Below, in pieces: positions 14,356 through 22,440 of a stretch of 64,000 nucleotides of DNA. The position numbers and the translations under genes were made by a program. The notes under the pieces were generated by a model. That model saw only the letters and a program-made list of their open reading frames with translations, was not told the origin of the DNA and did not search any database. Location of the stretch: positions 4,385,501-4,449,500 of the forward strand of contig NZ_CP108393.1 of assembly GCF_035961655.1 (NCBI RefSeq), read 5' to 3'. Positions within the stretch are counted from its first letter, which is position 1. Each line of letters opens with the position of its first letter. The DNA comes from Streptomyces sp. NBC_01317. GTDB lineage: Bacteria; Actinomycetota; Actinomycetes; Streptomycetales; Streptomycetaceae.

Positions 14356-16584
14356 GTGAATCACGAGGATGAGAACGAACTGTTCAACCGGCTCGAAGCC
14401 GACCTCATTGCCGACTTCGACAAGCCGATCGCACCCGACTCCGACGCGAACGTGGTCGACTTGGACAAGGCGCGGTCGGCTCGCGAGTCGGTCGACACCA
14501 CCACCCCTGAGTCGGGTGTGGAGTCGGCCGACTCCACCGACCCTGAGTCGGGTGATCCGACCGCCAGGGTGTTGGTGGATGGTCCGGCGCCGGTCGGGCC
14601 CGGCTACCTCGGTCGGCTGATGGGCGCCAAGCGCCGGGACCTGCTCCCCGCGTGGCTGCGGTCGACGGCCGAACTCAAGACGGCGGCCCGGTGGGCCGCC
14701 GGGCACTACGGCCACCTGGCCGGGTACCACGCGATCCGCTCGCCGTACTACGCGGGCCGACTCGCGTTGCAGTCGCCGGTGGGGGCGGCGCGGTTCGTGG
14801 GCGGGTCGATGCGGTGGATGGCCGACCGCGAGGGCGAGCCCGTCCGCCTCGCCGCCGTCCGCCGCGAGGACGCCGCCGAGTACTTGAAGCTTTCCCGCCA
14901 GCGTGACGGACGTGTACGGCTGCGGACCCTGGTCGGCACGCTGGGCATGTTCGTCGGGATCGGTGCCGCCCTCGCCATCTACGTCCTGGCCCCCGGGTGG
15001 CTCCAAGCCCTCTCGGTCGGTGCGGTGATGCTGGCGCTCGGTGCGGCCGGCACGCGGGCCGACGCGCCCGTCGTCACCCGCGCCGTGGAACTGCCGAACG
15101 CACCGAAGCTCACGAGCGACATCGTTCTTCGGGCGCTGGGTGCTCTTGGCATTCCCGCGATCAATCAGGCGCAGGGCAAGGGCCGGGACGGGTTCGTCTT
15201 CACCGCCCCCATCACCCGGGACGGGCCGGGGTGGCGTGCCGAGGGCGACCTCCCGTACGGCGTCACCGTCACGGATGTCATCGACAAGCGGGACAAGCTC
15301 GCGTCCGGTCTGCGCCGCCCCTTGGGCTGCGTGTGGCCCGAGGCGGTCCCGGAGGAGCACACGGGGCGGCTGGTGATGTGGGTGGGTGATCAGGACATGT
15401 CCACCGCGAAGAAGCCCGCGTGGCCGCTCCTCAAGACGGGCGGGGTGGACCTGTTCAAGCCCGTCGCGTTCGGCACCGACCAGCGCGGACGCTGGGTGGA
15501 GATCACCCTCATGTACATCGCCGCCGTCATCGGCGCCATCCCCCGCATGGGCAAGACCTTCCTGCTGCGTCTCCTGCTCCTCATCGCGGCGTTGGATGTG
15601 CGGGCTGAGCTGCACACCTACGACCTCAAGGGAACCGGTGACCTGGACCCCGTGGGCGAGCGGGTCTCGCACCGCCACCGGGCCGGGGACGACGACGAGG
15701 ACATCGAATACGCCCTCGCCGACCTGCGCGAACTCCGCCAGGAACTCCGCCGCCGGGCCAAGATGATCCGCTCCCTGCCCCGGGACATCTGCCCGGAGTC
15801 CAAAGTCACATCGGACCTCGCGAACAAGCCCAAGCTCGGACTCCACCCCATCGTCGTGGGGGTGGACGAGTGTCAGGTGTGGTTCGAACACCCCAAGCAC
15901 GGAGGCGAGTTCGAAGAGATCTGCACCGACCTCGTCAAGCGCGGACCCGCCACCGGCATCGTCCTCCTGCTGGCCACCCAGCGCCCGGATGCCAAGGCGC
16001 TGCCGACCGGGATCAGCGCGAACGCCTCAGCCCGCTTCTGCCTCAAGGTCATGGGCCAGTTGGAGAACGACATGGTCCTCGGCACCTCCTCGTACAAGCG
16101 GGGCATCCGGGCCACGATGTTCTCGTGGAAGGACAAGGGCATCCACTACTTCGTCGGTGAAGGCGCCGACGCCCGCATCGTCTCCTCCGCGTACGTCGAC
16201 GCACCCACCGCCGAGGTGATCGGCCTGCGCGCCCGCAAGCTCCGCGAGGCGGCCGGCACGCTGTCCGGGCACGCGCTCGGTGAGGAGTTCGATGCCGACA
16301 CGGGTCCGGGGTACGACCTGTTGGCCGACGTGCTGGCCGTCGTGCCCGCTAGTGAGCCCAAGGTGTGGTCGGAGACGATCGTGGCCCGCCTCGCGGAACT
16401 CCGGCCGGACGTGTACGGCGGGTGGGACCCCGAAGCCCTCGCCGCAGCCCTCAAGCCGCACGGGGTCGCCACGATCCAGGTGGGACGCCGGGTGGACGGC
16501 AAGGTCGTCAACCGGCGCGGTGTCGACCGCTCGCACCTCACGGCCGCGATTGCGGAGCGTGACGGAAAGCGGGACGCGAGCTGA
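14356..16584 (+). CDS. traB: TraB/TraSA conjugative DNA translocase (FtsK/SpoIIIE type)
   Basis: A 742-residue protein from a GTG preceded by GGGGAGGAC. It has an N-terminal acidic cytosolic region, then two membrane helices near 200-240 (LVGTLGMFVGIGAALAIYVL; LSVGAVMLALGAAGTRA). The motor domain has Walker A at about 393-402 (GAIPRMGKTF, which has Pro-Arg-Met where most relatives have Thr-x-Ser-Gly) and Walker B at about 497-505 (IVVGVDECQ). A LLLATQRPDAKALP sensor segment and a C-terminal winged helix-like region follow. Streptomyces TraB hexamers pump double-stranded DNA between mycelia after recognising clt repeats, which here are proposed immediately downstream. Confidence 0.92.
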   Translation: MNHEDENELFNRLEADLIADFDKPIAPDSDANVVDLDKARSARESVDTTTPESGVESADSTDPESGDPTARVLVDGPAPVGPGYLGRLMGAKRRDLLPAWLRSTAELKTAARWAAGHYGHLAGYHAIRSPYYAGRLALQSPVGAARFVGGSMRWMADREGEPVRLAAVRREDAAEYLKLSRQRDGRVRLRTLVGTLGMFVGIGAALAIYVLAPGWLQALSVGAVMLALGAAGTRADAPVVTRAVELPNAPKLTSDIVLRALGALGIPAINQAQGKGRDGFVFTAPITRDGPGWRAEGDLPYGVTVTDVIDKRDKLASGLRRPLGCVWPEAVPEEHTGRLVMWVGDQDMSTAKKPAWPLLKTGGVDLFKPVAFGTDQRGRWVEITLMYIAAVIGAIPRMGKTFLLRLLLLIAALDVRAELHTYDLKGTGDLDPVGERVSHRHRAGDDDEDIEYALADLRELRQELRRRAKMIRSLPRDICPESKVTSDLANKPKLGLHPIVVGVDECQVWFEHPKHGGEFEEICTDLVKRGPATGIVLLLATQRPDAKALPTGISANASARFCLKVMGQLENDMVLGTSSYKRGIRATMFSWKDKGIHYFVGEGADARIVSSAYVDAPTAEVIGLRARKLREAAGTLSGHALGEEFDADTGPGYDLLADVLAVVPASEPKVWSETIVARLAELRPDVYGGWDPEALAAALKPHGVATIQVGRRVDGKVVNRRGVDRSHLTAAIAERDGKRDAS

Positions 16585-16589
16585 CCACC

Positions 16590-16747
16590 GGGGGCGCTAA
16601 CGCTAGCGGCACCCCTCGCTAACGTTAGCGCCCCCGCTAGCACCCCAAACCGCCTGTGATCAGGTCGCTAGCGCATAGCGGCCCACCTGCGGAAACCCCG
16701 GAAACCGCCTGGAAGGGCCTCTCATGACCCCCCTGCTCCTCGCTAGC
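16590..16747. repeat. Candidate clt (cis-acting locus of transfer) with GCTAGC repeats
   Basis: Directly after traB, GGGGGCGCTAACG (16590-16602) and CGTTAGCGCCCCC (16623-16635) form a 13-bp inverted repeat. GCTAGC occurs at 16602, 16636, 16667 and 16742, three of them in a CGCTAGCG-like context. GGAAACC is directly repeated at 16691 and 16700. TraB proteins of this class recognise clusters of 8-bp repeats next to tra, so this is the natural candidate. The last GCTAGC copy lies inside the next gene. Confidence 0.55.
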
Positions 16748-16975
16748 GCCTGCCTTGTCGTCGTAACGGTGTGTTACGGCGGGATGTGTGCGGTCAGCCC
16801 GTTCGGGGACTGCCGCCGGTGCCGTGGCATGGGCCACGCGATCAAGACCGACCGCAAGGGCCGGGCCAAGCGCGGCAAGGACTGCCGCCGCTGCCAGGCC
16901 ACCGGCAAGCGGATACGCGTCGGCCGCCACCTGTTCAACCTCTGGTCGCAGACCTACCGCGACGGCACCCCCTAA
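16724..16975 (+). CDS. Small membrane protein with DnaJ-like zinc motif
   Basis: An 83-residue protein. The N-terminal helix LLLASACLVVVTVCYGGM is a membrane anchor. It is followed by two CxxCxxxG units (CRRCRGMGHA at about 30-39 and CRRCQATGKR at about 54-63), the zinc-binding repeat known from DnaJ. A basic C-terminus follows (RIRVGRHLFN). It has no J domain. It probably belongs to the Spd set and acts at the membrane in partner or DNA binding. It begins a four-gene group ending at 18093. Confidence 0.65.
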   Translation: MTPLLLASACLVVVTVCYGGMCAVSPFGDCRRCRGMGHAIKTDRKGRAKRGKDCRRCQATGKRIRVGRHLFNLWSQTYRDGTP

Positions 16976-16996
16976 CCCCGAAGGAGACCCCCGCTC

Positions 16997-17185
16997 ATGG
17001 CCATCACCATCTCGCTCGTCTTCCTGTTCGGCCTGGTCCTGTTCTTCCTGCTCCGCTCCAACTCCCTCAGCGCTGGGGCCGCGTTCATCGCCGCCGGGTT
17101 CGGGTTCTTCCTCGCCTCCACCGGCGCGGCCGGACCCATCAACGAACTGACCACCGCCGTCATCAACGCCATCCCCGACCTGTGA
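16997..17185 (+). CDS. Small two-helix membrane protein (Spd-type)
   Basis: A 62-residue protein with GAAGGAG upstream of its ATG. Two hydrophobic segments, ISLVFLFGLVLFFLLRS and AGAAFIAAGFGFFLASTGAA, are joined by a short polar turn. The tail is INELTTAVINAIPDL. Small hydrophobic proteins of this size are typical of the spread genes after tra in pSAM2-like elements. I cannot assign which Spd protein it is. It is co-directional with and tightly spaced between its neighbours. Confidence 0.6.
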   Translation: MAITISLVFLFGLVLFFLLRSNSLSAGAAFIAAGFGFFLASTGAAGPINELTTAVINAIPDL

Positions 17186-17199
17186 AGGGACCGCCCGTC

Positions 17200-17808
17200 A
17201 TGAACGAACAGATCCTCGCGCGCCACTGGCTCGCCGTCGCGGCCCCGAAGGTGGCGCCGGTCGTGGCCACGTCCACCGTGCTCATCCTGGGGCGGATCTG
17301 GAACGCCAACGGCGCCGAACACAGCGTCGGCAACGCCGCGCTGATGGTCGTCCTCGCCGCCGGATCGGCTGCGGCCGGGGCGTTCGCGTCGGCCGGCCGC
17401 TCCGGTAACGGAGTCCTCGCCGGAACCGCGTTCGCCACCTCCGGCGCCCTCGCCGTCGCCGGGGTCGCCGGGTACGCCGACGGCTGGTCCTTGCCCGTTC
17501 TCCTCTGGGCCGTCGCCACCGCCGTCTCCTACGGGCTGGCCGCCCGGTACTGGCGCACCGACCGCCGCGACACCGTGGCGTACGAGCGCGGGACGACGAT
17601 CCGGCGCGAGGAACACGCCCACGTCGAACGCGTCGAAACCATCCGCGGACGCACGCAGATCGAGGTGGCCCGCGAAGGATCGGCGTACGCCGAAGCCCTC
17701 GCGCAGGCGCTCACCGCCCGCGCCGCACTCCCCGGGTTCAACCCGCACACCCTCGAAACCGCCGGACTCCCCGAACTACCCGCCTACAGCGCCTCGAAGG
17801 AGAGCTGA
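17200..17808 (+). CDS. Spd-like multi-pass membrane protein
   Basis: A 202-residue protein. Membrane helices lie at about 15-30 (APKVAPVVATSTVLILG), 45-62 (NAALMVVLAAGSAAAGAF), 70-88 (GVLAGTAFATSGALAVAGV) and 94-110 (LPVLLWAVATAVSYGLA). A cytosolic charged coil follows (TTIRREEHAHVERVETIRG). It ends next to the start of the following gene (TGAATG). The layout fits an integral membrane component of the mating or spread apparatus, but no family name could be fixed. Confidence 0.6.
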   Translation: MNEQILARHWLAVAAPKVAPVVATSTVLILGRIWNANGAEHSVGNAALMVVLAAGSAAAGAFASAGRSGNGVLAGTAFATSGALAVAGVAGYADGWSLPVLLWAVATAVSYGLAARYWRTDRRDTVAYERGTTIRREEHAHVERVETIRGRTQIEVAREGSAYAEALAQALTARAALPGFNPHTLETAGLPELPAYSASKES

Positions 17809-18093
17809 ATGCGACGCCCCCACCTTGCCGTGCGGGCCCTACTGCGGCTGCGCGTCCAGCGCACCACCTGGCCCCGGCACGCACTCATCCTCACCGACAC
17901 CCCCCGCCCCAACTGCCCTGACTGCGGTGGCAACGGCGGACACAGCTACGACTACGGCGACCACGAGACCGGCGAGTACGCGGGCACCGATTGGTGGTCG
18001 TGCCCGTGCTGGATCGAAGACCGCCGCTGGGTCCTGCTGCCGCTCCCGCACTGCACCCCGTCCGGCGGCTACTCCGACGAACCGCCCTTCTAG
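17809..18093 (+). CDS. Small zinc-ribbon-like hypothetical protein
   Basis: A 94-residue protein starting immediately after the upstream stop. It has a basic N-terminus (RRPHLAVRALLRLRVQR) and a CPDCGGNGGHSYDYG motif, followed by WWSCPCW, so four cysteines in a CxxC...CxC arrangement likely bind zinc. It ends with SGGYSDEPPF. Proteins of this form are common after spd genes in AICEs. Function unknown. A terminator hairpin follows 9 bp after the stop. Confidence 0.6.
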   Translation: MRRPHLAVRALLRLRVQRTTWPRHALILTDTPRPNCPDCGGNGGHSYDYGDHETGEYAGTDWWSCPCWIEDRRWVLLPLPHCTPSGGYSDEPPF

Positions 18094-18101
18094 ACACGGC
18101 T

Positions 18102-18139
18102 AGGGCGGCCCGGAACTTTGGCGAGATGCGGGCCGCCCT
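18102..18139 (+). terminator. 11-bp hairpin between spread and replication modules
   Basis: AGGGCGGCCCG (18102-18112) and CGGGCCGCCCT (18129-18139) are perfectly complementary with a 16-nt loop. It lies 39 bp before the prim-pol start, so it could attenuate replication gene expression from the upstream operon. Confidence 0.7.
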
Positions 18140-18177
18140 GGTCTCCCCGTTCATCACGGAACAGGAGACACCTCAGC

Positions 18178-19077
18178 ATGACCCATGAACCCCCATCCGC
18201 GCTGCTGTCCGCCGCTCTGACGGCTGCTGAACGCGGCTGGCACGTCTTCCCCCTGCGCACCGGCGACAAGCGCCCTGCCCTGCACGGTGAGGAGCGTTGC
18301 GCCCGCACCGGTGACTGCGCGGGCGGTCACCGCAAGTGGGAGCAGCGCGCCACCACTGACCCCGGCCGTATCCAGTACTGCTGGGACTACCAGCCCGCGA
18401 ACATCGGGATCGCCACCGGCCCCTCCGGGCTGGTCGTGGTGGACCTCGACATGCCCAAGCCCCACAGCAGTGCGGGCACGCCTAGCGGCGCGGCGACCTT
18501 CAAGGCGCTCTGCGAGCGCGCCGGGCAGGCCGTCCCCACCACCTACCGCACCCGGACCCCCTCCGGCGGCCACCACCTCTACTTCACCGCCCCGGGCGAC
18601 GTCCGGCTGACCAACACCGCTGGGAAGCTTGGGGAGTTGATCGACACGCGGGCATGGGGCGGGTACGTGGTCGCCCCCGGCAGCGCCACCCCCGCCGGTC
18701 CCTACGTGGTCGCCGATCCGGCGCCGGTCGCCCCATTCCCGGAATGGCTGTACGCTCTTCTGACGGTCCGTCAGGAGTCGGGGGCACTAACGGCCGCCCC
18801 TACGCCGCCCAAGGGTCCTGCGTACGCCACAGCCGCTCTCAAGGCCGAAACGGCGAACGTCGCGACCGCGCAGGAGGGTGTGCGCAACGCCACGCTCGTT
18901 CGTGCCGCCCGCGCCCTGGGACGGTTCGTCGCAACCGGCGCCCTCACCCGGGCCGAGGTCGAAGACGCTCTTAATTGGGCGGGATCGGCGTCCGGCCTGC
19001 GCGAAAGCGAATGCCGCCCCGCCATCACCAGCGCGCTGAACTGGTCGATCGCCCACAACCCCGGCAGAGCCGCATGA
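18178..19077 (+). CDS. Bifunctional DNA primase/polymerase (prim-pol)
   Basis: A 299-residue protein from the ATG at 18178 (ACAGGAGAC upstream). The prim-pol domain is clear: AERGWHVFPLRTGDKRPAL at the N-terminus, the catalytic acidic pair in GLVVVDLDMPK, the His in SGGHHLYFTAP, and GYVVAPGS. Such proteins synthesise primers and DNA at AICE origins (RepAM/Prim-Pol type). The C-terminal helical part (ATLVRAARALGRFVATGAL) resembles a PriCT-type helical domain. Its stop overlaps the next start, so three replication genes form one coupled unit. Confidence 0.88.
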   Translation: MTHEPPSALLSAALTAAERGWHVFPLRTGDKRPALHGEERCARTGDCAGGHRKWEQRATTDPGRIQYCWDYQPANIGIATGPSGLVVVDLDMPKPHSSAGTPSGAATFKALCERAGQAVPTTYRTRTPSGGHHLYFTAPGDVRLTNTAGKLGELIDTRAWGGYVVAPGSATPAGPYVVADPAPVAPFPEWLYALLTVRQESGALTAAPTPPKGPAYATAALKAETANVATAQEGVRNATLVRAARALGRFVATGALTRAEVEDALNWAGSASGLRESECRPAITSALNWSIAHNPGRAA

Positions 19078-19466
19078 CCGCCGCCCCAACTTCCCTCCTT
19101 AAGAGCAGTCCTTCCACCCCTGCCGGCCCCAGCCTCGCCGAAGCGGCCCCCGCCCGTCACGGCGCGGGGGCGCCGAAGGTCATCGCCGAAGGCGTCCCCA
19201 CCTCTGTTCCCCCCGCCCCGCGACATGCCGCCCCGCTCCGCGTCGTCGGGGAACTGACCATCCGGGCCCCGTACCGCGCCACGCCCACGGCCCGGTCCTG
19301 GTGCGCCTGCGGCCGGGACCTGACCGCCACCGGACAAGCGGACGTCCTCGCGCTGGTCGAGGACCACGCCGCGCACCGGGACGCCTGCCCCCACCACCCC
19401 GGCCAGACCAACGTCACCGTGCTGCGCCCCCCGGCCGCCCGCAACACCAGGAGGACCGCCGCATGA
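19074..19466 (+). CDS. Hypothetical replication-module protein
   Basis: A 130-residue protein coupled to both neighbours by ATGA overlaps. The N-terminal 60 residues are Pro/Ala-rich and probably disordered. The C-terminal half has SWCACGRDLTATG and a later ACPHH, a possible metal-binding CxC...CxHH set, with a helix QADVLALVEDHAAHRD. Its conserved position between the prim-pol and Rep genes suggests it helps replication initiation. No established function is known to me. Confidence 0.6.
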   Translation: MTAAPTSLLKSSPSTPAGPSLAEAAPARHGAGAPKVIAEGVPTSVPPAPRHAAPLRVVGELTIRAPYRATPTARSWCACGRDLTATGQADVLALVEDHAAHRDACPHHPGQTNVTVLRPPAARNTRRTAA

Positions 19467-20632
19467 GCACCGCACCCCCAAGCACCCCGTCCGTCGACGG
19501 CGCGGCCCTGCTCACCGAGGTGGAGCAGTTCCACCGCCGCTTCAACGTCTTCCCGGCCGAAGCCGCCTACGTCGCGGTGACCTTGTGGGACGCGCACGCC
19601 CACCTGCTCGACTGCTTCGACTCCACACCCCGTCTGGCGTTCCTCTCCCCGGAACCGGGGAGCGGGAAGAGCAGGGGTCTGGAGATCGTGGAAACCCTCA
19701 CGCCTCAGCCCATGGTCGCCGTCAACGCCAGCGCGGCGGCACTGTTCCGGGCGGTGTCCGGTGCGGAGGGGCGGCCCACCATCCTGTTTGACGAGATCGA
19801 CACCGTCTTCGGTCCCAAAGCGGGGGAGAACGAGGAACTGCGCGGGTTCCTCAACGCCGGACACCGCCGTACCGGAGTCACTTACCGGTGTGTCGGTGAC
19901 GGCGGGAACCAGACCGTTCAGGCGTTCCCCTCGTACTGTGCGGTCGCCGTGGCGGGGCTCGGCTCATTGCCGGACACGATCCTCACGCGCTCCGTCATCA
20001 TCCGCATGCGCCGCCGGGCCCGGAACGAGCGTGTGGAGCCCTTCCGGCACCGCATCCACACGCAGGAAGGGCACGCGCTGCGTGAGCGGCTCGCGCAGTG
20101 GGCGGAAAGCGTGCGGCCCGCCGTCGACGGCGCGTTTCCCGTCATGCCGGACGAGGTGACGGACCGGCCGGCCGATGTGTGGGAACCGCTCATCGCGGTC
20201 GCCGATGCGGCGGGCGGCGAATGGCCCAAGCGCGCACGGGCCGCGTGTGTGGAGCTGGTCAACGCGGCCAAGGTGGACGACAAAGGCAGCATCGGCATTC
20301 GGCTCCTCACCGACCTGCGGGACCACGTCCTCAACGGTATCGACCGACTGCCTACGAGCGCCATCCTCGAACGGCTCCACAGCCTGGACGAGGCGCCGTG
20401 GGCAGACATGGGTGGCAGGCCCCTGGACCCGCGCGGCCTGTCGAAGATGCTCCGCGAGTACATGACCGGTGAGAACAGTCCGATCGCGGCCCGGAACATC
20501 AAGAGCGGCGGCGGGGTCCTCAAGGGCTACTACGCGGCCGACATGGCGGACGCCTGGCAGCGCTACTGCCCCCCACCCCCTGAAAGTCCGCTACTTCCGC
20601 TACCTCCGCTACCGCCCAGCTCAGAGGCCTAA
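19463..20632 (+). CDS. DUF3631 replication initiator/helicase-like ATPase
   Basis: A 389-residue protein. It has a P-loop FLSPEPGSGKSR at about 69-79, Walker B TILFDEID at about 109-116, and a sensor region with YCAVAVAGLGSLPDTILTRS. The DUF3631 domain follows to about residue 370 (RPADVWEPLIAVADAAGG; LNGIDRLPTSAILERL; GRPLDPRGLSKMLREY). In AICEs this protein works with the prim-pol as the replication initiator. Its last codons (PLLPLPPLPP) are encoded by the first iterons, so the origin begins inside the gene. Confidence 0.88.
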   Translation: MSTAPPSTPSVDGAALLTEVEQFHRRFNVFPAEAAYVAVTLWDAHAHLLDCFDSTPRLAFLSPEPGSGKSRGLEIVETLTPQPMVAVNASAAALFRAVSGAEGRPTILFDEIDTVFGPKAGENEELRGFLNAGHRRTGVTYRCVGDGGNQTVQAFPSYCAVAVAGLGSLPDTILTRSVIIRMRRRARNERVEPFRHRIHTQEGHALRERLAQWAESVRPAVDGAFPVMPDEVTDRPADVWEPLIAVADAAGGEWPKRARAACVELVNAAKVDDKGSIGIRLLTDLRDHVLNGIDRLPTSAILERLHSLDEAPWADMGGRPLDPRGLSKMLREYMTGENSPIAARNIKSGGGVLKGYYAADMADAWQRYCPPPPESPLLPLPPLPPSSEA

Positions 20633-20804
20633 AACCGGTAGCGGATGAGCCCGATCCATCCGCTACCACGCACCATCCATCCGCTACCGGCCCATGGCGC
20701 CCATCCCCGGGCCGGTAGCGGATGTATCCGCTACCGCTACCCCTATCCGCTACCTCGATCATGCCCCTGACCAGGGCGGTAGCGGAGGTAGCGGAAGTAG
20801 CGGA
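20587..20804. repeat. Twelve-copy iteron array, candidate AICE replication origin
   Basis: The 9-mer TCCGCTACC or its complement occurs 12 times in 218 bp. Three contiguous copies (20587-20613) open the array and three contiguous inverted copies (20778-20804) close it. These triplets are perfect 27-bp inverted repeats of one another, including the shared variant copy ending ACT. Six single copies in mixed orientation lie between them: forward at 20659, 20680, 20727 and 20746, inverted at 20637 and 20714. The position directly after rep and before xis is where an AICE origin is expected. Confidence 0.85.
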
Positions 20805-20867
20805 CCTGACAGGGAGGGGGCATGCAGACCCCTCTTCTATCGAGCTCGCAGTGAGGAAAAGCCCCTC

Positions 20868-21083
20868 ATGGAACTGGTAGTTGATCATTCGCTCGCCCTT
20901 CTCACGGTTGAGGAAGCTGCCCGGCGACTCACCATCGGCCGGACCGTGTGCTTCCGCCTCATCGCTTCCGGCGAGTTGGAATCCGTGACCCTCGGGCGTC
21001 TCCGCAGGGTCCCCGCCGACGCCATACCGGAGTACGTCGCCCGTCTCCGGCAGTCCCACAGCACCGCCGCTCGCGCGGCTTGA
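20868..21083 (+). CDS. xis: Excisionase (Xis), MerR-like HTH
   Basis: A 71-residue protein. LLTVEEAARRLTIGRTVCFR with LIASGELESVTLGRLRRVP is the canonical excisionase-family winged helix (TVEEAAxxLxIGRxxVYxLI). The protein binds near att and directs Int towards excision. Its ATG is preceded by a GAGGAAAAG ribosome site. It lies 10 bp upstream of int, co-directional, so the two are expected to be co-expressed when the element excises. Confidence 0.9.
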   Translation: MELVVDHSLALLTVEEAARRLTIGRTVCFRLIASGELESVTLGRLRRVPADAIPEYVARLRQSHSTAARAA

Positions 21084-21093
21084 GAGAGGCCCC

Positions 21094-22377
21094 ATGGAAG
21101 ACGAGAGCAAGAAGCGCACCCGCCAGCCCAACGGCCGGTCATCGATCTACCTCGGAAAGGACGGTAAGTGGCACGGTCGCGTCACGGTCGGCATCCGGGA
21201 TGACGGGAAGCCGGACCGGCGCCACGTTGAACGCAAGACCCGGGCTGAGGTGACCAAAGCCGTCAAGGAGCTGGAACAGCAGCGCGACGCGAAGATACTC
21301 CGAAAGCCTGGGCGGCCGTGGACCGTGGCGATGTGGTTGACGCACTGGGTGGAGAACATCGCGCCCCTCGGGGTCAACGAGAACACGATGGTCGGCTACG
21401 GCGTCGCGGTGCGGAAGCACCTCATCCCCGGCCTGGGCGCGCACAAGCTGGACCAGCTCAAGCCCGAGCACATTGAGCACCTGTACGGCGCAATGATGGC
21501 GGCCGGCAGCAAGCCCGGTACCGCTCACCAGGTTCACCGCACCTTCCGCACGGCGCTCAACGAGGCAGTACGACGTGGCCACCTCGGGCAGAACCCCGTG
21601 CGTCTAGCCAAAGCCCCGCGCGTCCGGGAAGAGGAGGTTGAGCCCTTCACCGTCGAAGAGGTCCAGCGCTTGCTGCGGGCCGCCGACGACCGGCGGAACT
21701 CAGCACGCTGGGCAGTGGCGCTTGCTCTCGGGCTGCGTCAAGGGGAAGCCCTCGGGCTCAAGTGGACTGACGTGGACCTCGCGCGAGGGGTTCTGATGGT
21801 CCGGCGTAGTCGCCGCCGCCCTCAGTACGCCCACGGATGCGCGGACGCCAAGGAATGCGGACGCAAGGCCGGGTACTGCCCCCAGCGGCAGCGTACGAAC
21901 CCCGAGACGGCCGACACGAAGTCCCGCGCGGGACGGCGGTCGGTCGGTCTGCCGCTACAGCTTGTGGAGCTGTTGCGGGTCCACCGCGCGCGACAGGACG
22001 CAGAGAAGGGAGCAGCCGGAGACCGATGGACGGATGAGGGCTGGTTGTTCGCCACCGAGACCGGCCGGGGCACATCGCCCCGCACCGACTACGACGACTG
22101 GAAGGAACTTCTGAGAGACGCCAAAGTGCGGGACGGCCGACTGCACGACGCTCGCCATACCGCCGCGACTGTCCTTCTGATTCTGGGAGTCTCGGAGCGG
22201 GCCGTGATGGGCCTCATGGGCTGGTCCTCCACTGCCATGGCCGCCAGGTATCAGCACATGGTGGACACGGTGCGAACCGGCGTCGCGAAGCAGGTGGACG
22301 GTCTGATCTGGCAGAGCGAGAAAGACCGTCCCGACGATGACGACGGCGCCTCAGGCGCTCTCGTACCAGCCAACTGA
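21094..22377 (+). CDS. int: Tyrosine integrase of the AICE
   Basis: A 427-residue tyrosine recombinase. It has an N-terminal arm-binding region (RSSIYLGKDGKWHGRVTVG) and a core-binding SAM-like domain (VNENTMVGYGVAVRKHL). The catalytic residues are in place: Arg215 in GLRQGEALGL, a Lys in TKSRAGRRSVGLP, His351-Asp-Ala-Arg354-His355 in LHDARHTAAT, and the nucleophile Tyr386 in AARYQHMVD. A CADAKECGRKAGYCPQ insertion with three cysteines lies inside the catalytic domain. The stop codon overlaps the first arm-type repeat, and the att site is 64 bp downstream. Confidence 0.95.
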   Translation: MEDESKKRTRQPNGRSSIYLGKDGKWHGRVTVGIRDDGKPDRRHVERKTRAEVTKAVKELEQQRDAKILRKPGRPWTVAMWLTHWVENIAPLGVNENTMVGYGVAVRKHLIPGLGAHKLDQLKPEHIEHLYGAMMAAGSKPGTAHQVHRTFRTALNEAVRRGHLGQNPVRLAKAPRVREEEVEPFTVEEVQRLLRAADDRRNSARWAVALALGLRQGEALGLKWTDVDLARGVLMVRRSRRRPQYAHGCADAKECGRKAGYCPQRQRTNPETADTKSRAGRRSVGLPLQLVELLRVHRARQDAEKGAAGDRWTDEGWLFATETGRGTSPRTDYDDWKELLRDAKVRDGRLHDARHTAATVLLILGVSERAVMGLMGWSSTAMAARYQHMVDTVRTGVAKQVDGLIWQSEKDRPDDDDGASGALVPAN

Positions 22378-22394
22378 GACGGAAACTGAGACGG
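22375..22394 (+). other. Integrase arm-type sites, right end
   Basis: TGAGACGG at 22375-22382 and 22387-22394 are separated by AAAC. This mirrors the left-end pair in sequence, orientation and 4-nt spacing. The first copy begins with the int stop codon. The pair lies about 46 bp from the core. Confidence 0.75.
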
Positions 22395-22402
22395 AATGCA
22401 GC

Positions 22403-22434
22403 GAAGGGGCAGGCCCAAATAGGCCTGCCCCTTC
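22403..22434. terminator. 13-bp hairpin between int and tRNA-Ser
   Basis: GAAGGGGCAGGCC (22403-22415), loop CAAATA, and GGCCTGCCCCTTC (22422-22434) are perfectly complementary. It can stop int transcription on the plus strand and serve as the tRNA-Ser terminator on the minus strand, replacing the one displaced by integration. Confidence 0.85.
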
Positions 22435-22440
22435 GTCTAC

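Noticed and set aside
20587..20804. Iteron array as a CRISPR or tandem minisatellite
   Set aside because: Units are 9 bp, in both orientations and directly next to Rep, which fits a replication origin.
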